This document shows positions 33,260 to 45,640 of a stretch of 64,000 nt of DNA, one piece after another. Numbering within the stretch: the stretch's first letter is position 1; every line of letters begins with the position of its first letter. The notes under the pieces are model-generated. The model had not been told where the DNA came from, searched no databases, and was given only the letters and a program-made list of their open reading frames with translations. Both the position numbers and the translations under genes were made by a program. The DNA lies in contig CM061062.1 of assembly GCA_030762895.1 (NCBI GenBank), positions 138,553,104-138,617,103 of the forward strand, in the 5' to 3' direction. The stretch comes from Sophora flavescens (taxonomy: Eukaryota > Streptophyta > Magnoliopsida > Fabales > Fabaceae).

Positions 33260-36200
33260 TGTAACACCCCAATATTTGTTGTTCTTTAATATCGGTAAAT
33301 ATATACATATATTTGTTTATATTTTTATCTGAGACATAGAAAATTATTTTGAATAAAACAAAATCATATTTATACTCTACTTTATCGTAAAGAGTTACGG
33401 TGAAATTTTAGGTTTAAAATTCAGACGAAACATGGTCTGCGTTTTTACTGATAGCATGATTTTACTGGTCAGAAAACCTAATTTTAACCCGAGAAAGAAA
33501 TAGTTAAGGTTTATATTTTATTTCAAACCATAGTGGTTATTTTGAAAATTTTCAAAATAAATAGGTTACTATACGATAATCGGGCAAGTACTCGACGATC
33601 GGGGATCGACATAATCGAGAACGGAAGTGCAGAGACAAAACCCGACACCGGGTGGATGAGCACAATGAGTCATCTATGATGACTCATGGGGGTGAGTCAT
33701 AGGGGTTAGTCATCTTGCATTAAATGCAAGTATTGATGGTTATATGTAAAAAGACCAAAATGCCCTTGATCTTTAAGTAAAATTTCAAGAGTGTCCCTAA
33801 GTGAATTTTGACCAAAATACCCTCTAAATCTACTTAATTTCTTGCAGCCCCTCCACTAAACGAAACTCATTTCATTTTGATTTCATTTCATCATCTTTCT
33901 CTCAAAAACCCTAATTGGGTAAACAACGGAACCAGACACGAATGTGCAGAGATATACTGGGAGAACAGAACGACGAGTCATCCCTGATGACTCAAGAGGA
34001 ATGAGTCACCATAATGACTCACCATAGCCATTAATGTGCATTTATGACAAGTAAATTTGATAAGACTAAAATACCCCTAACCTAACCTATGTCTAGTTAA
34101 CTCCAACTACGATTAGCCAACCATGATTTGTAACTAAAAATATCTTCTTCCTTCTTGTGGTCCAAACTCAGCGACACCACCCTAAGAGTACCTCCACCAC
34201 TTATTCATTTCATAGCATAATGATTACTTATATGTGAAAAGTCCAAAATACCCTTAATCTTTCCTTGTAACTCCAAGTTTGCCATGACAACATTTTTGAC
34301 CCTTTGGTCCCTTGAAGCCACGGCCTCCCCTCTATAAAAGGCTATCTCCATTTCATTTTTTCTCCTTCACAAGTGTTTCATCTTCACTTCATCTCCATTC
34401 TTCATTTTCCTACACAAAAACTCTTAAGTTCTTCATCAAAATTTTCAAAGGAAGTCTAAGATCTTGTTCATTTCTTAAAATTCCAAAGGTATAGCCTTAT
34501 GATCCATGATCATACCTTCACTTTTCATCACAACTTTTCTTCTTAAATCCATGTTTTGTTCAAGATCAATTTTCTAGATCTAGAACTTCGAAAATCTCTA
34601 GAAAATCATAGAAAAATAATTTTAATGTGAGATCAATTTCTATGATCTTCATATGACTTCTATATTCATCATCCAAGAGCTTGAAAAATTTAGAGATCCC
34701 TAGCTATTTATTTCCAACTTGACCGAACCTATGTGCTAGTGGATTAGGATGATTTTCTTCATTCTTTAACTTGTTTTCTTGATTGATTGCTCATGGCTAG
34801 GTTTTGGTGGACAAAACCGTGGCCTACCTTGCTTGGTTTAGCTTATGTTTGTTTGATCTTCAAGTGATCTATAAGAGGTATGGGGGAGATTACCACTATC
34901 CTACCTTAATGTAGATATGTTGATGGTTTAATTAGTGTTATTTAGTATAAATGGTCTTGTAAATCATAAGTGTGAAAGTTGTGTGATTTATTGATTTATA
35001 TGTGTGTGATCCTCTTGGAGGATTTTGGTTGATTCTTGATGTTGATATATGTTGATTTTTATTCAATGATTTCTAATTGGATACTTGATGGTTGTTTATT
35101 TGATTTAAGATGAAAAATTGCCTAACATGATCATTCTTGGGCCAATCGGCCTTGGATTTTTAAATGGGTTGAATGATGATTTAAATTGTTTGAATAATTT
35201 TTATGAGGATTGAATGAATATATAAGAATATGGAAATTGGTTTGGATTGATTTGGATGTGTACATTGAAAGATATGAATTTATGAGTCCTTAGGGACTAA
35301 AATACAATTTATGAGAATTTCAGTGGCTTCACTGAAATTCATATTCTTGTGTGTTAAGATTGTAGTCCTTGATGAGACAAAACCATAGAAATTGGTTTGG
35401 TGTTAATTGGATTAATACATAAAAAGTTATAAGCTTTTTGTAAAAAAGGACCTTTTTGTAATTATTGTAAAATATTTGGGGCAGAAAGGAAATTTCTGGA
35501 AAATTTGAGGGAAACTGAAAAATATTTCTAAATAAGTCCGTTTGGTGTGATTTGAAGTTATAAATAAAAGGTTGTATGGTTTTAAGTGAATAAATACCTT
35601 TTTGTAATTAATGAAAGTTTAGGGACCAAACTGCAATTTTCAAAAATTTATCTAATTGGACAGTTAGAAACTATTTTTCATACCTATTAAACTGTTCTAA
35701 AACTCCAAAATGAGTTTTGTACTATTATAGTGTAAAATCGTGAAAAAGGATTTACGCGATTTACAAAATTAACGACGTTCGGTCGAATTCTTAGAAATTT
35801 TGTATAAATGGAGATTTAGATATAAAATCAGTGTTTCAACACTTTATTATGAGTAATATAACCTAGGAGAGTAATACATTTGAGGTGAAGAACCATGTTT
35901 TCGAAAATATGGCTTTTGGGCCTAAATTCAGTAAAAAGCGGTGAAACCGTCGTTAAACGTTTTTAAGGATTGTTCGAGCAAATGTTTTGAGAAATTGATA
36001 CCTATGTATCTTTGATGGAAATTATTCTTGAAAATTGATTTGATGTTATCTAAAGGTTTTGGTTTTAAGTCAAAATGATTTTAGTCTTCAAAGAAGAGCT
36101 TTTATAGTAAAATGTAAAAACCTAAGTCAAGAACGACTTAGTGAAAATACGAACGTAATAATTTATGAATTGGGGTGGAACATGACCTTATGTCATAAAG

Positions 36201-37763
36201 TATGGATAATTCATTATCCGTATTCCATAAAATTTAATGGGCACAGAATGATTTGTTTTCTTGGAAGCCAAAGAAAAAGGCTCAACTAGAAAAGTATAGA
36301 GAAATAAAGAATTAGACTTGTGTTCCAATCTCATAATGTGTTAGGACTTTTAATCAAGTGTTTTAAGATATCTTTACACAAAGATTAAAGGTTACTTGAG
36401 AACTTCCACTTGATGTTAAGAACATCTAGCATATGAGAAAGCACATGGAAAAAATTCCGATGGAATCAAGATGTCATACGATGGAAAGACAAGAAGAACG
36501 TATTTTCCTGTAATTTTGTCTAAACACATAGTGAAACTATGTTCTATAAGGCCGTTGTGCCTAGGAGAAGAGCTAACACTTTAATGCGGGTGCGAATTCC
36601 GTGGTGGTGAATCCTGCTTATTCATAGGGGGTGTTGGGGTATGAAATACTCACATAGGCCCAGTTGGTAGCTCCTCTATGGCGTGGTGATCTTGAAATGC
36701 ACCGACATACTCGACTAGACACTACGTGTTTTCTGGTAGTGTAGGATGTTCCCGAAAAATCCTATGACATGCACGCCCTCTTCTATTGACGCATTCCTTA
36801 TTACCCAAGCCTAGTAGACTCCAGAACAATCCTACGAACCACTCTCTCCGACTGTTCTCAAAACCATGGTATAGGAATTCAGAGGTCGTTCCTCAAGTCT
36901 TAGATGTCTTCTATCTATGAAAACATGGTGTTGTGGTCATGTTTCTGGGAAACATTATTGTTTTGTTATGAGTGTAGATGTGATTGATAATTGTTAATTG
37001 TACGTACCTGAGAGTCGTACCACTACACGTCTGCCTTATGTGTAAGATAAATGGAAATTTCACCTCCTTATTTTTATATTGCCTATATCGACTGGCTATG
37101 TGTCTTTTGTATTCTTTTAATAAGATTGAGACGTCAAGATGTCGCTTGACCAACGCATCGTAGAGATTGAGGTTCGAGCATGTGGACGTTATGTTGGAGT
37201 TTGTAATGGACGTCTTCCAGACTATAGATAGTTCGTAGATCAAGTTTTTCTCTTGGAAGAGGAAAGGGCTTTGTTCAAGAGTTACTATTGTAGTAGCTCA
37301 AGTAGTGTCTTTTATGATAACGTCGGTAGTGGACTCAAATCATGTTTTCACTAGATCTCGTCAGTTGGGTTTGTCTTTCTCACGATGTATGAGAAAGAAT
37401 TGTCTTTTCTATTTTAGTTTGACCATCTGGTTATGTTTGGGAGTTAATGTAAATATCTATGGAGCTGCGATTCCAGGTATCTTATTTTTTAAGAGCTACG
37501 TCTCCACATCTTTATGTTAAGTTTGTACATTCTGTGATTTCTGTTTATGAGTCGGGTTGGGTATTATGTAAATGATTTTCAAACTCATGACCCTAATTGA
37601 TATAATGGAATATTTGATTGTCCTTTCATTTAAAACAAAGTAGTTATATTTACGACTTACGAAAAGAAAAAAATTACCCCATTCTTTTATAGACAATTTT
37701 AATTAACCTACCTTTCAGCTTTAAAATGTCACTTACGATGTAACGCCCAAAAAGGGTGTTACA
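33260..37763 (+). repeat. gypsy solo LTR F, 4.5 kb
   Basis: TGTAACACCCCAATATT to AAGGGTGTTACA, flanked by the perfect TSD TTGCC (33255-33259 and 37764-37768). No PBS, gag or pol was found inside, so it is a solo LTR left by recombination between two LTRs. It is related to the LTR it landed in but clearly a different subfamily. U3 looks partly duplicated (33600-33890 against 33915-34270). Confidence 0.85.
34333..34339 (+). promoter_or_regulatory. TATA box of solo LTR F
   Basis: TATAAAA within CCTCTATAAAAGGC, followed by a TTCATCTTCACTTCATC-type leader, matching the arrangement in LTR D. Confidence 0.6.
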
Positions 37764-40700
37764 TTGCCACCTAGGGTGGTGAGTCATAAGGGTGACTCAC
37801 CTAGCATTTAAGTCATGCGATGATAGGTTTATGTGTGAAAAGACCAAAATACCCCTAACCTAACCTATCCTAGTTAAACATTAACCATGTTTAAGGCAAG
37901 ACAAGTTCAAATTGGCTACTTCCTCCTTGCTTTGTGGTCACAAATCAGCCACCTCTCATTCAACCTCAACCACTCAATTTTTATGATTACATTAGGGTTA
38001 AGTTACTAATTTATCCTTGAGTGCTAACTTAATCACAAAATTGTCATAAGTACAACTGACTACATTGTCCCTAAAAATGACAAATTCTTACCCTAATTAC
38101 CCTTGAAACTCACGGCCAAAACACCCTCACATAGGACATTCTATTCATTTTCATCAACTTCATTTTCTTCTCCAAGTTTTCTCTCATTTTCTCTGAATTC
38201 CATAACCAAAATTTTGTGAAACAACTACTTGATTTCTTGCTCATTTTCAAATTCCAAGAGGTATACCTTACTTTTCGTCATCAATAAACTCTATGTTCTT
38301 CGATTATTTTCATGATTCAAGGCCATGATCATCATTTGAAATTCCTAGATCTAGAACTTTGAAAATTCCTAGAAAATCAAAGAAAAATCATTTTCATATG
38401 ATTCCAATTGCTATGAACCAGTTATGATCCCTAGTATCTTCATTCAAGAGCATGCGTAAAACAAAATTTCTTTCCTATATTTTTTTTATAAGGCTGAAAC
38501 CTAGCTTTGTGTAGGTGGAGGAACTTTGTTCAGTTTTTTGGAAAGTCATACTTGATTCTATCCTTCTAGTTCATATTTCTATTGAATCCAAGATGTTGAA
38601 ACAAAATAAAGTCTCTAGCCTATTGTTTTGTTGATGGCCGAATTTGGGTCCTAGAGAGGTTGAAATATTTTATTTCAATCTTTGTATTTTGATCATTGAT
38701 CTTGTGTTTCAATTGATTAAGGAGCACTAATCCAAGAGCTTAGGAATTTTTAAAAATTTTAGTCACAAAAACACCTCATAGTCGAAACCTTCATGTAGGA
38801 ATATGTGTATATAATTGTTTGTTGATTAGTGATTTGGTTATGGTTTGTTGAGGGTGATTTGTGTGTAAATCGTGTACGATTTTATGGAAACCGGACATTT
38901 GACGGAACTTTAATTCGGAAGGAAAAATCTTCCAGAGGTAAAGGGAGTACCTGAGGGGTTTTTCCGATAGCTATATGCTATTAGTTGTGGTCTGTATAAT
39001 TTATTTGGTGTGTTTATTATTTTATGTAGTTAAAATTATCTACTTTTTAAATTATCTGCTTTTAATTGTTTATCTGCATTTAATTGTTATAGCATTTAAT
39101 GCATGTTATAAACTGTCTTATATGCTATATTGTGGATGTGGAAATATTATGTATGTTGGTTGTTGATTGAAAAGCCTAACAGTAGTCAGTGCTTAATTAA
39201 GTAAGAAGATAAAAACGTTAAGAAGATTTTTAAGAAATATCAAATTTTTAATTGATGGAATATAGTAATATAATATTACTTAATTATTTGATTGGTTAAA
39301 AATGTGGAATAGTTAAAAATACTATTACTTTGATGATTTAACGGTGTAAGAGTGTTTTTATGAGTCACGGTGAGGGCGTAACCGTGAAAATATTTTAGTA
39401 CTATTAATTTTTACGTACGAAATTTCTAAATATTAGAAAATGTTATTATAAAAAAAATAAGTTTTAAAAATGATTTTATTATGGTGTGGAGAAAATTATT
39501 TCATTAGAAAAGTCCAATTTTGACTTAAAACATTTTAAGATGCCAAGCGATAGATAATTCCGAAAATATTTACGGAAAGTATTCTTACAAATAACAATAT
39601 TTGTTAGAACAGAGAATTAGTCTCAAAGATATTTTCTTGGAGCAAAGGTTTCAAATAAAGATTTTTAGGAGAAAATGCGTTTTTAAGTGATTTGATGATT
39701 TTATAAACGAATTTCCAACTTAAAAGGATTTTCTGTAAATTAGTTTTATACAATGGTGTTATTTCCAACAACTTGGATAAGTTGAGGAGATTTTGTTTTT
39801 GATTTGTGTTTCACAGAGCGAAAATGATTTTAAAGATGAAAAACGAACCTAGAGGCCAAGACGTCGGGGTTCTAGTGTTCTATGGTGTGGACCGTGTGTC
39901 CTAAAGATGAAGTTATGGACTATATGTCCTATAAAAGACGTATTCATTTTTGTGCGCTAAAATCTACAAATCTATGACTGGTGCATCGATCTAGACTTCG
40001 TGATTTGCATTTTTGGGCCTGGAGTCCTTTAAATACGAAAGACGAATTTAAAAATTTGGTTGGTCGTAAGCCTTTGCGCTTCGACAAGGAAAGAATGAAC
40101 ACAAAGAAAAACAATGATGAGAATAAAATGTTTTACATGCATTAATCGGCAGGCGTGCCTACTTGATTTATCATGGTATCTTGACGGACAAGGTATTCAT
40201 GACACGACTTTTCATTGCGCCTTGGTGGACAATGAATAATCATATACGACGATCACTATGCCTTGTGTAGGATAGTGGGCTATGGTAAAAATTTGAGTGC
40301 CTTATTTGTCCATTGAGCTTGATCAACTCAAACACGACGTTGGGATATCTTCGGAGATTAAGTAAAGAATTTTAGATGACGAATATTGAAGTGTTATGCA
40401 TTGCTTTTTAAAAAAATGATGATGACTCGGGTATGAAACCCTTTGATAAGCTATTTGTTTATTATCTATGTTGTTATACTATACATGTTATATGATGTTT
40501 TGTGTGTTACACATGTAGTTATCATTTTAAAATCCATATATTAATGGTTCTCACCCTTGCATATACTTGTTTTTCTGGCTTGCTGTTGTACCTTGGTATA
40601 CTAGTATAGATGCTGGAGAGGAGTTCCTCAAGTCACTTGTAGTCTTAAGTCCGGATTGCGGGAAGAGGTAGGTGATCATAGAGATGATCACAGGGTCTTA

Positions 40701-41062
40701 TCAGTGAGTGTCTTGTAGAGCGATCAGCTTAGGTTTGTGTTTGAGGATATATGTTTTAAGAAGTTTAATACGTGTGTCTTGATAATTTTCGTATGCTCTA
40801 TGAGAAAAGATTTTTAAGAAAAAATTGTATGTTATAGAAGGTTAGTTTATAAACAAAATTGGTATATGTGTGATACCAAGTATACGGTGAATGTAATATT
40901 GTGTTGAGTGTATCACATTCTTACGAAGGGTTAAGGAGAAAAATTTTTACACTAGGATTTTCTGACTTAAAGTAAATCAATTTCCGAAAGCAGCCAGGAA
41001 ATTTTATTTTTATTTTATTTCCGCACGTGTTCACAAAGTAAAGCCCGTGGGTGGGTGTTACG
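37764..41062 (+). repeat. 3' LTR of gypsy element E, second part
   Basis: It resumes with TTGCCACCTAGGGTGGTGAG (first five bases are TSD), matching 28104 onward in the 5' LTR. It ends GGGTGTTACG, where the final A has become G. Confidence 0.9.
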
Positions 41063-41558
41063 GTGCAGAAATCAAGTATCAAGACCAAAGGATCAAATGG
41101 ATAAATGTTTAGGTCTTAGATACTCTTGTAAGAGATTGGTTTAATTAGGTACTATTTTAGCTCAAGGTTTTTTTTAATGATGAAAAATTAATTTGTCTGT
41201 AAATTAAAACCATAAATATTTTTGGAGGCTCTCATTTATATAATTGTTTTTTATCAAATCATTTATTAAATGACTATGTGGGTTATTTGTTCAAAATCAA
41301 CTTAAACCGTTTGTGTCTCAAATCGGTTTGGTCTTTGAGAAAATCGATTTGTACAATCAATTTTTACTCAAGAAAATCAATTTGCACAATCAATTTTTGA
41401 TCAAGAAAATCCATTTCTAGAATCGATTTTCACCCAGAACAATGGATTTATATATTGTTAAAATCGGTTCATATAACATGCCTGTCCCAAACGTTTTATG
41501 CACACTGATCCTATTTTTATGAAAATCGGTCTTTACTACATGGAAATCAATTTATTTA
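41063..41558 (+). repeat. copia-type LTR H, left part
   Basis: It contains three to four ~36-bp imperfect repeats built on AAATCGATTTGTACAATC (41320-41445). It is probably the same LTR as 43200-44096, split by the fold-back element. The exact LTR start is not visible. Confidence 0.45.
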
Positions 41559-43199
41559 GGCTTAAATAAGTTTTTGGTCTCTGAAAAGTTCTCATTTTTT
41601 GGTTGTAGTCCTCTTACTGTTTTTTCATAGGTTTTCATCCTCATTTTTCCGAAGTTTAAGAATTAGTCCCCACCGTCAACCTGTTCCGTTTTTTGCTGAC
41701 GTGGCTTACGGAATGCCACGTCATCTACGTGGCGTTAAGTTTGCCACGTCAGCATTCATAGGTTTTCATCCTCACTTTTTCCAAAGTTTAAGAATTAGTC
41801 CCCACCGTCAACCTGTTCCGTTTTCTGCTGACATGGCTTACAGAATGCCACGTCATCTACGTGGCGTTAAGTTTGCCACGTCAGCAGGGACTATTTCCAA
41901 AAAAATTGAAAATACGGGGACTAAAATCAAAATTTGTGAACTTAGGAGGGACTAAAAACTTATTTTAACAAAAAACTATTTTCAGCCATTTTTCACACCA
42001 AGTCGTACAGGGACAGAAAACTACCTCGATATCCCTGAATATTCTCTTAAAGCTATTTTAAGAAACTTATGCTCAGTTTCCTCATCTAGCTATACTTAGG
42101 ACAATTCTGCAAGCTAGAATAGACGAGTTAGTCCTTTAACACAACTTTGCCATACAAATTTAACCTTTTTGTTAACATCAAAACTTAAGAGATTATTTAA
42201 TCAAAACCACTTCGGTTCCAACAAATTTGAAACCTATGGTTCTAATATATCTATTTTCTAGCCAAGTTTTGTCATGGTTTAAATTATCAAATTCCTTCAT
42301 CTGGTATGATTTTTAGTATAGGATACCGAGCTAATTTCCTTTTAAATTGTGGCTCTAATGTATGATTTCTTTCTATTTTCTAGCCAAATTTTGGAGCAAG
42401 TTAAACAAAAATAAGAAATTACCTCGGTACACTTCAGTACTAGATATATCATACAAAATAAAGGAATTTAGCAATTTTAACCATGTGGTCCATAATGTAT
42501 GAATTTGTTTCTATTTTCTTGCCAAATTTCATAGCAAGTCGTGCAGGAAAAGGAAATTAGCTCGATATCCATGTACTAAAAATCATACCAGATGAAGGAA
42601 TTTGACAATTTAAACCATGACAAAACTTGGCTAGAAAATAGAAACAAATCATATATTAGAGCCATAGGTTTCAAATTTGTTGGAACCAAAGTGGTTTTGG
42701 TTAAATAATCTCTTAAGTTTTGATGTTAACAAAATTGTTAAATTTGTATGACAAATTTAATGTTTTAAAGGACTAACTCGTCTATTTTAGCTTGCAGAAT
42801 TGTCTTAAGTATAGCTAGACAAGGAAATTGAGTATAAGTTTCTTAAAATAACTTTAAGAGAATATTCGGAGATACTGAGGTAGATTCCTATGTGAAAAAT
42901 GGCCAGAAAATAGACTTTTGTTAAAATAAGTTTAGACCCTCCAAAGTTCACAAATTTTGATTTTAGTCCATGTATTTTCAATTTTTTTGGAAATAGTCCC
43001 TGCTGACGTGGCAAACTTAACGTCACGTGGATGACATGGCATTCCGTTAGCCACGTCAGCAGATAACGGAGGGGAATTGATGGCGGGAACTAATTCCTAA
43101 ACTTTGGAAAAAGTAGAGATGAAAACCTATGGAAAAAAAAGTAAGAGGACTAAAACCAAAAAACGGGAATTTTTCAGGGACCAAAAGCTTATTTAAGCC
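41559..43199. mobile_element. Mutator-like fold-back element, 1641 bp, 9-bp TSD
   Basis: The ends are GGCTTAAATAAG and CTTATTTAAGCC, and the flanks are a perfect 9-bp duplication ATTTATTTA (41550-41558 and 43200-43208). That TSD length is typical of Mutator-like elements. The arms are very long inverted repeats: 41559 to about 42345 pairs with about 42545 to 43199, leaving a ~200-bp centre. The left arm has an extra tandem copy of a 131-bp segment (41626-41756, 41757-41887). No transposase ORF is present, so it is non-autonomous. Both arms include a ~170-bp piece of copia LTR G's outer end. Confidence 0.85.
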
Positions 43200-44096
43200 A
43201 TTTATTTAATTGTCCAAAATCGAATTGCCCATGTGTGTAAAATGAATTAAATTGTGTGTTGGATCAGATGCTGCAACATTCACTTTTTTAATAGCAAAAC
43301 ATATTGCTGATTTTCTGGCACTTGCGTACATGTACGAAGAAAAGTTGCCCAGTCTTGCACGTTTTTATTCTATGAAAATTAATTGTTTTTAATGGCAAAA
43401 TTATTTGTTTAAAATGCAAAATATCAGATCAAAAGCTTTTATGTTGAGCAACGTTCAAATTTTGAATTAATATATATATAGAACGGTTGCTCTTTGTCTA
43501 AAACATATACGTGGGCATTTTCTAAGAATTGGAATCACTAGCTTTTTCACAAAATTCTGAAAACATATTGAGCTATTATTAGTCCCTATTAACTCAATTT
43601 CATAGGAATTCAATTTGTATTATATGCACTATTTAGAGTGCTTCAAATTCTTCTACTCCTTGTGTCAACTTAGAAATAGGGTAAGATATCCCTAAGTTGA
43701 GGGTGAGATATCCCTTTGAATAGAATATGAGGTATCCTTCTGTTGCAAAGGGTGGGGCATCTCATTGGTGTGCAACTTTAGGCTCAGAAGCGCATGTGAG
43801 GTATCTCAGAGGCACGAGAGAGAGTGCTAGAGTTCGTTGAGGATCTTACACGTGGTGGATGAGGTATCCCAAAGACGTGGTTAGAGTGCTATTTGTGTAC
43901 AAAGGTTGCAAGTACCAGTTTATAAGCTTGTTTATTAGTGGAAGAAAATCCCACAGGTGGAGTGGGGACTGGATTAGGCCATTGGCGGTGGGTGGTCGAA
44001 TCAAGATAAAATTTGTGTACAAGTATCGTCTTCCTTATCTCCTTATTGTGCTTAATTTTCATTTTATTACTCATCTATTCAGACTTTTTTTTTACT
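43200..44096 (+). repeat. copia-type LTR H, right part
   Basis: It continues after the fold-back element. TATATATATA at 43471-43480 before GAACGGTTGC may be its TATA box. A segment with repeated GAGGTATCCC words follows (43690-43880), then the family's ATCCCACAGGTGGAGTGGGG motif and TTTTATTACTCATCTAT, shared with LTR B. It breaks off near 44096 before the CA end and PBS. Confidence 0.6.
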
Positions 44097-44106
44097 AACT
44101 CTATTG

Positions 44107-44493
44107 ACCCTTCAAGCCGAGAAGGAAGCCAGTCTTGAGTTGCGGAAGTTGTTGGAATCCGAAAAGGAGGAGAATCTGAGGCTCCGTTCTGATTTGGCTG
44201 AAGCCGAGGCTTCTATCACGAGGGGGCATGCTAATGGCTTTTCCCGAGCCGTGAAGTAGCTTCAGCATTTCAATTCGAATACTGACTTCTCCTATGCTGA
44301 CGTGGACAAGGATTTCAACCGAGATGGAATCCTAGTTCCATTATCCGAGCTGGAGGATGAGGAGGTCGTATCTCAAGGGGAAGAGGGCGAGGGGAAAGTG
44401 GCCGAGGAGGGACCCGAAGATGAAGGTGAAGTGGGCCTACCTGGCCAGTCTACTACCCTCCCTCCAAATGCCGAGGATGACCTTGACTCATGA
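44107..44493 (+). pseudogene. C-terminal remnant of a gypsy-associated plant transposon protein
   Basis: One frame reads through a charged coiled coil (AEKEASLELRKLLESEKEEN), then an internal TAG, then FNSNTDFSYADVDKDFNRDG, and ends in an acidic Glu/Gly-rich tail and stop. The layout resembles the C-terminus of the family annotated as putative gypsy-type transposon in plants. That assignment is from memory of the family and moderate at best. Confidence 0.45.
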
Positions 44494-44754
44494 ATTTGTA
44501 TTAGTAGGTCAGGAAACACGTTGTTTTTGGGCGATCCCCTTTTGATTTTGAAATCTTATGTATTCTGGGCTTGGCCCATGGTTATTGATGGACCGACATG
44601 CACCTTACTTTTTGCAACTATTTTTCTAAGTTAGTACTTGTTTAGTTTCAGCGTGTTACACGATTTAGTCGAAATAGTTAGAATTTGAAATACCTGTAAG
44701 TTCTTACCCACCTTCTTAGGCCTTGAAATACATTTTCAGGCGTTAAGGTGTTAT

Positions 44755-45640
44755 TACCGTTGTAGGCTTGGCATTTCCACCTCAACTCGGTCGACTTCAA
44801 CTTGGCCAGTCTCTTTAGGTAGTAAGTTGTTTTTTACCTTTATAGGCTCGACATTTCGACCTCAACTCGGTCGACTTTAGCTCGGTCAGCCTCTTTAGGC
44901 ACTTGCCTCTTTAGGTCCCGCGTCTCGACGACAGCTCGGTCGATTTTAGCTCGGTCAGCCTCTTTAGGCACTTGCCTCTTTAGGTCCGACGTCTCGACGG
45001 CAGCTCGGTCGATTTTAGCTCGGTCACCTCTTTAGGCTCTATATACCTTTATAGGCTCGGCACTTCGACCCTGGTCGGTCGATTTTAGCTCGGTCAGCCT
45101 CTTTAGGTTTTATGCACCTTTATAGGCTCGGCACTCCGACCTTGATTGGTCGTAGCTCGGTCAACCTCTTTAGGATTTATACACCTTTATAGGCTCGGCA
45201 CTTCGACCCAGGTCGGTCGATTTTAGCTCGGTCAGCCTCTTTAGGATTTATGCACCTTTATAGGCTCGGCACTCCGACCCTGATTGGTCGTAGCTCGGCT
45301 ATAGGCTCGGCACTCCGACCCTGATTGGTCGTAACTCGGTCAGCCTCTTTAGGATTTATGCACCTTTATAGGCTCGGCACTTGGACCCTGATCGGTCGAT
45401 TTTAGCTCGGTCAGCCTCTTTAGGATTTATGCTCCTTTATAGGCTCGGCACTCCGACCCTGATTGGTCATAGCTCGGTCAGCCTCTTTAGGATTTATGCA
45501 CCTTTATAGGCTCGACACTCCGACCCTGATTGGTCGTAGCTTGGTCAGTCTCTTTGCACCTTTATAGGCTCGGCACTCCGACCCTGATTGGTCGTAGCTC
45601 GGTCAGCCTCTTTAGGATTTTAGCCTTTTTAGGTGAGTTA
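44755..45640. repeat. minisatellite, ~67-71-bp units
   Basis: About a dozen imperfect units of the form TATAGGCTCGGCACTCCGAC, CCTGATTGGTCGTAGCTCGG, TCAGCCTCTTTAGGATTTAT, with two alternating subtypes (GGTCGTAGC and GGTCGATTTTAGC). The left units are more diverged and include shorter CTCGGTCGATTTTAGC duplications; the right units are more uniform. Confidence 0.9.

Larger units (their letters stand above)
27686..41062 (+). mobile_element. Ty3/gypsy element E with giant LTRs and a tiny interior (contains solo LTR F)
   Basis: The 5' LTR is 27686-31401. The PBS is at 31405, the interior runs to 32857 (1456 bp), and the 3' LTR is 32858-33259 plus 37769-41062. Flanks GTACA (27681-27685) and GTGCA (41063-41067) form a TSD with one transition. 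LTRs of about 3.7 kb beginning TGTAACACCCC and ending GGGTGTTACA suit the large-LTR chromovirus lineage (Tekay/Del type, inferred). Only a scrap of RT is left, so the element is non-autonomous. Confidence 0.85.
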
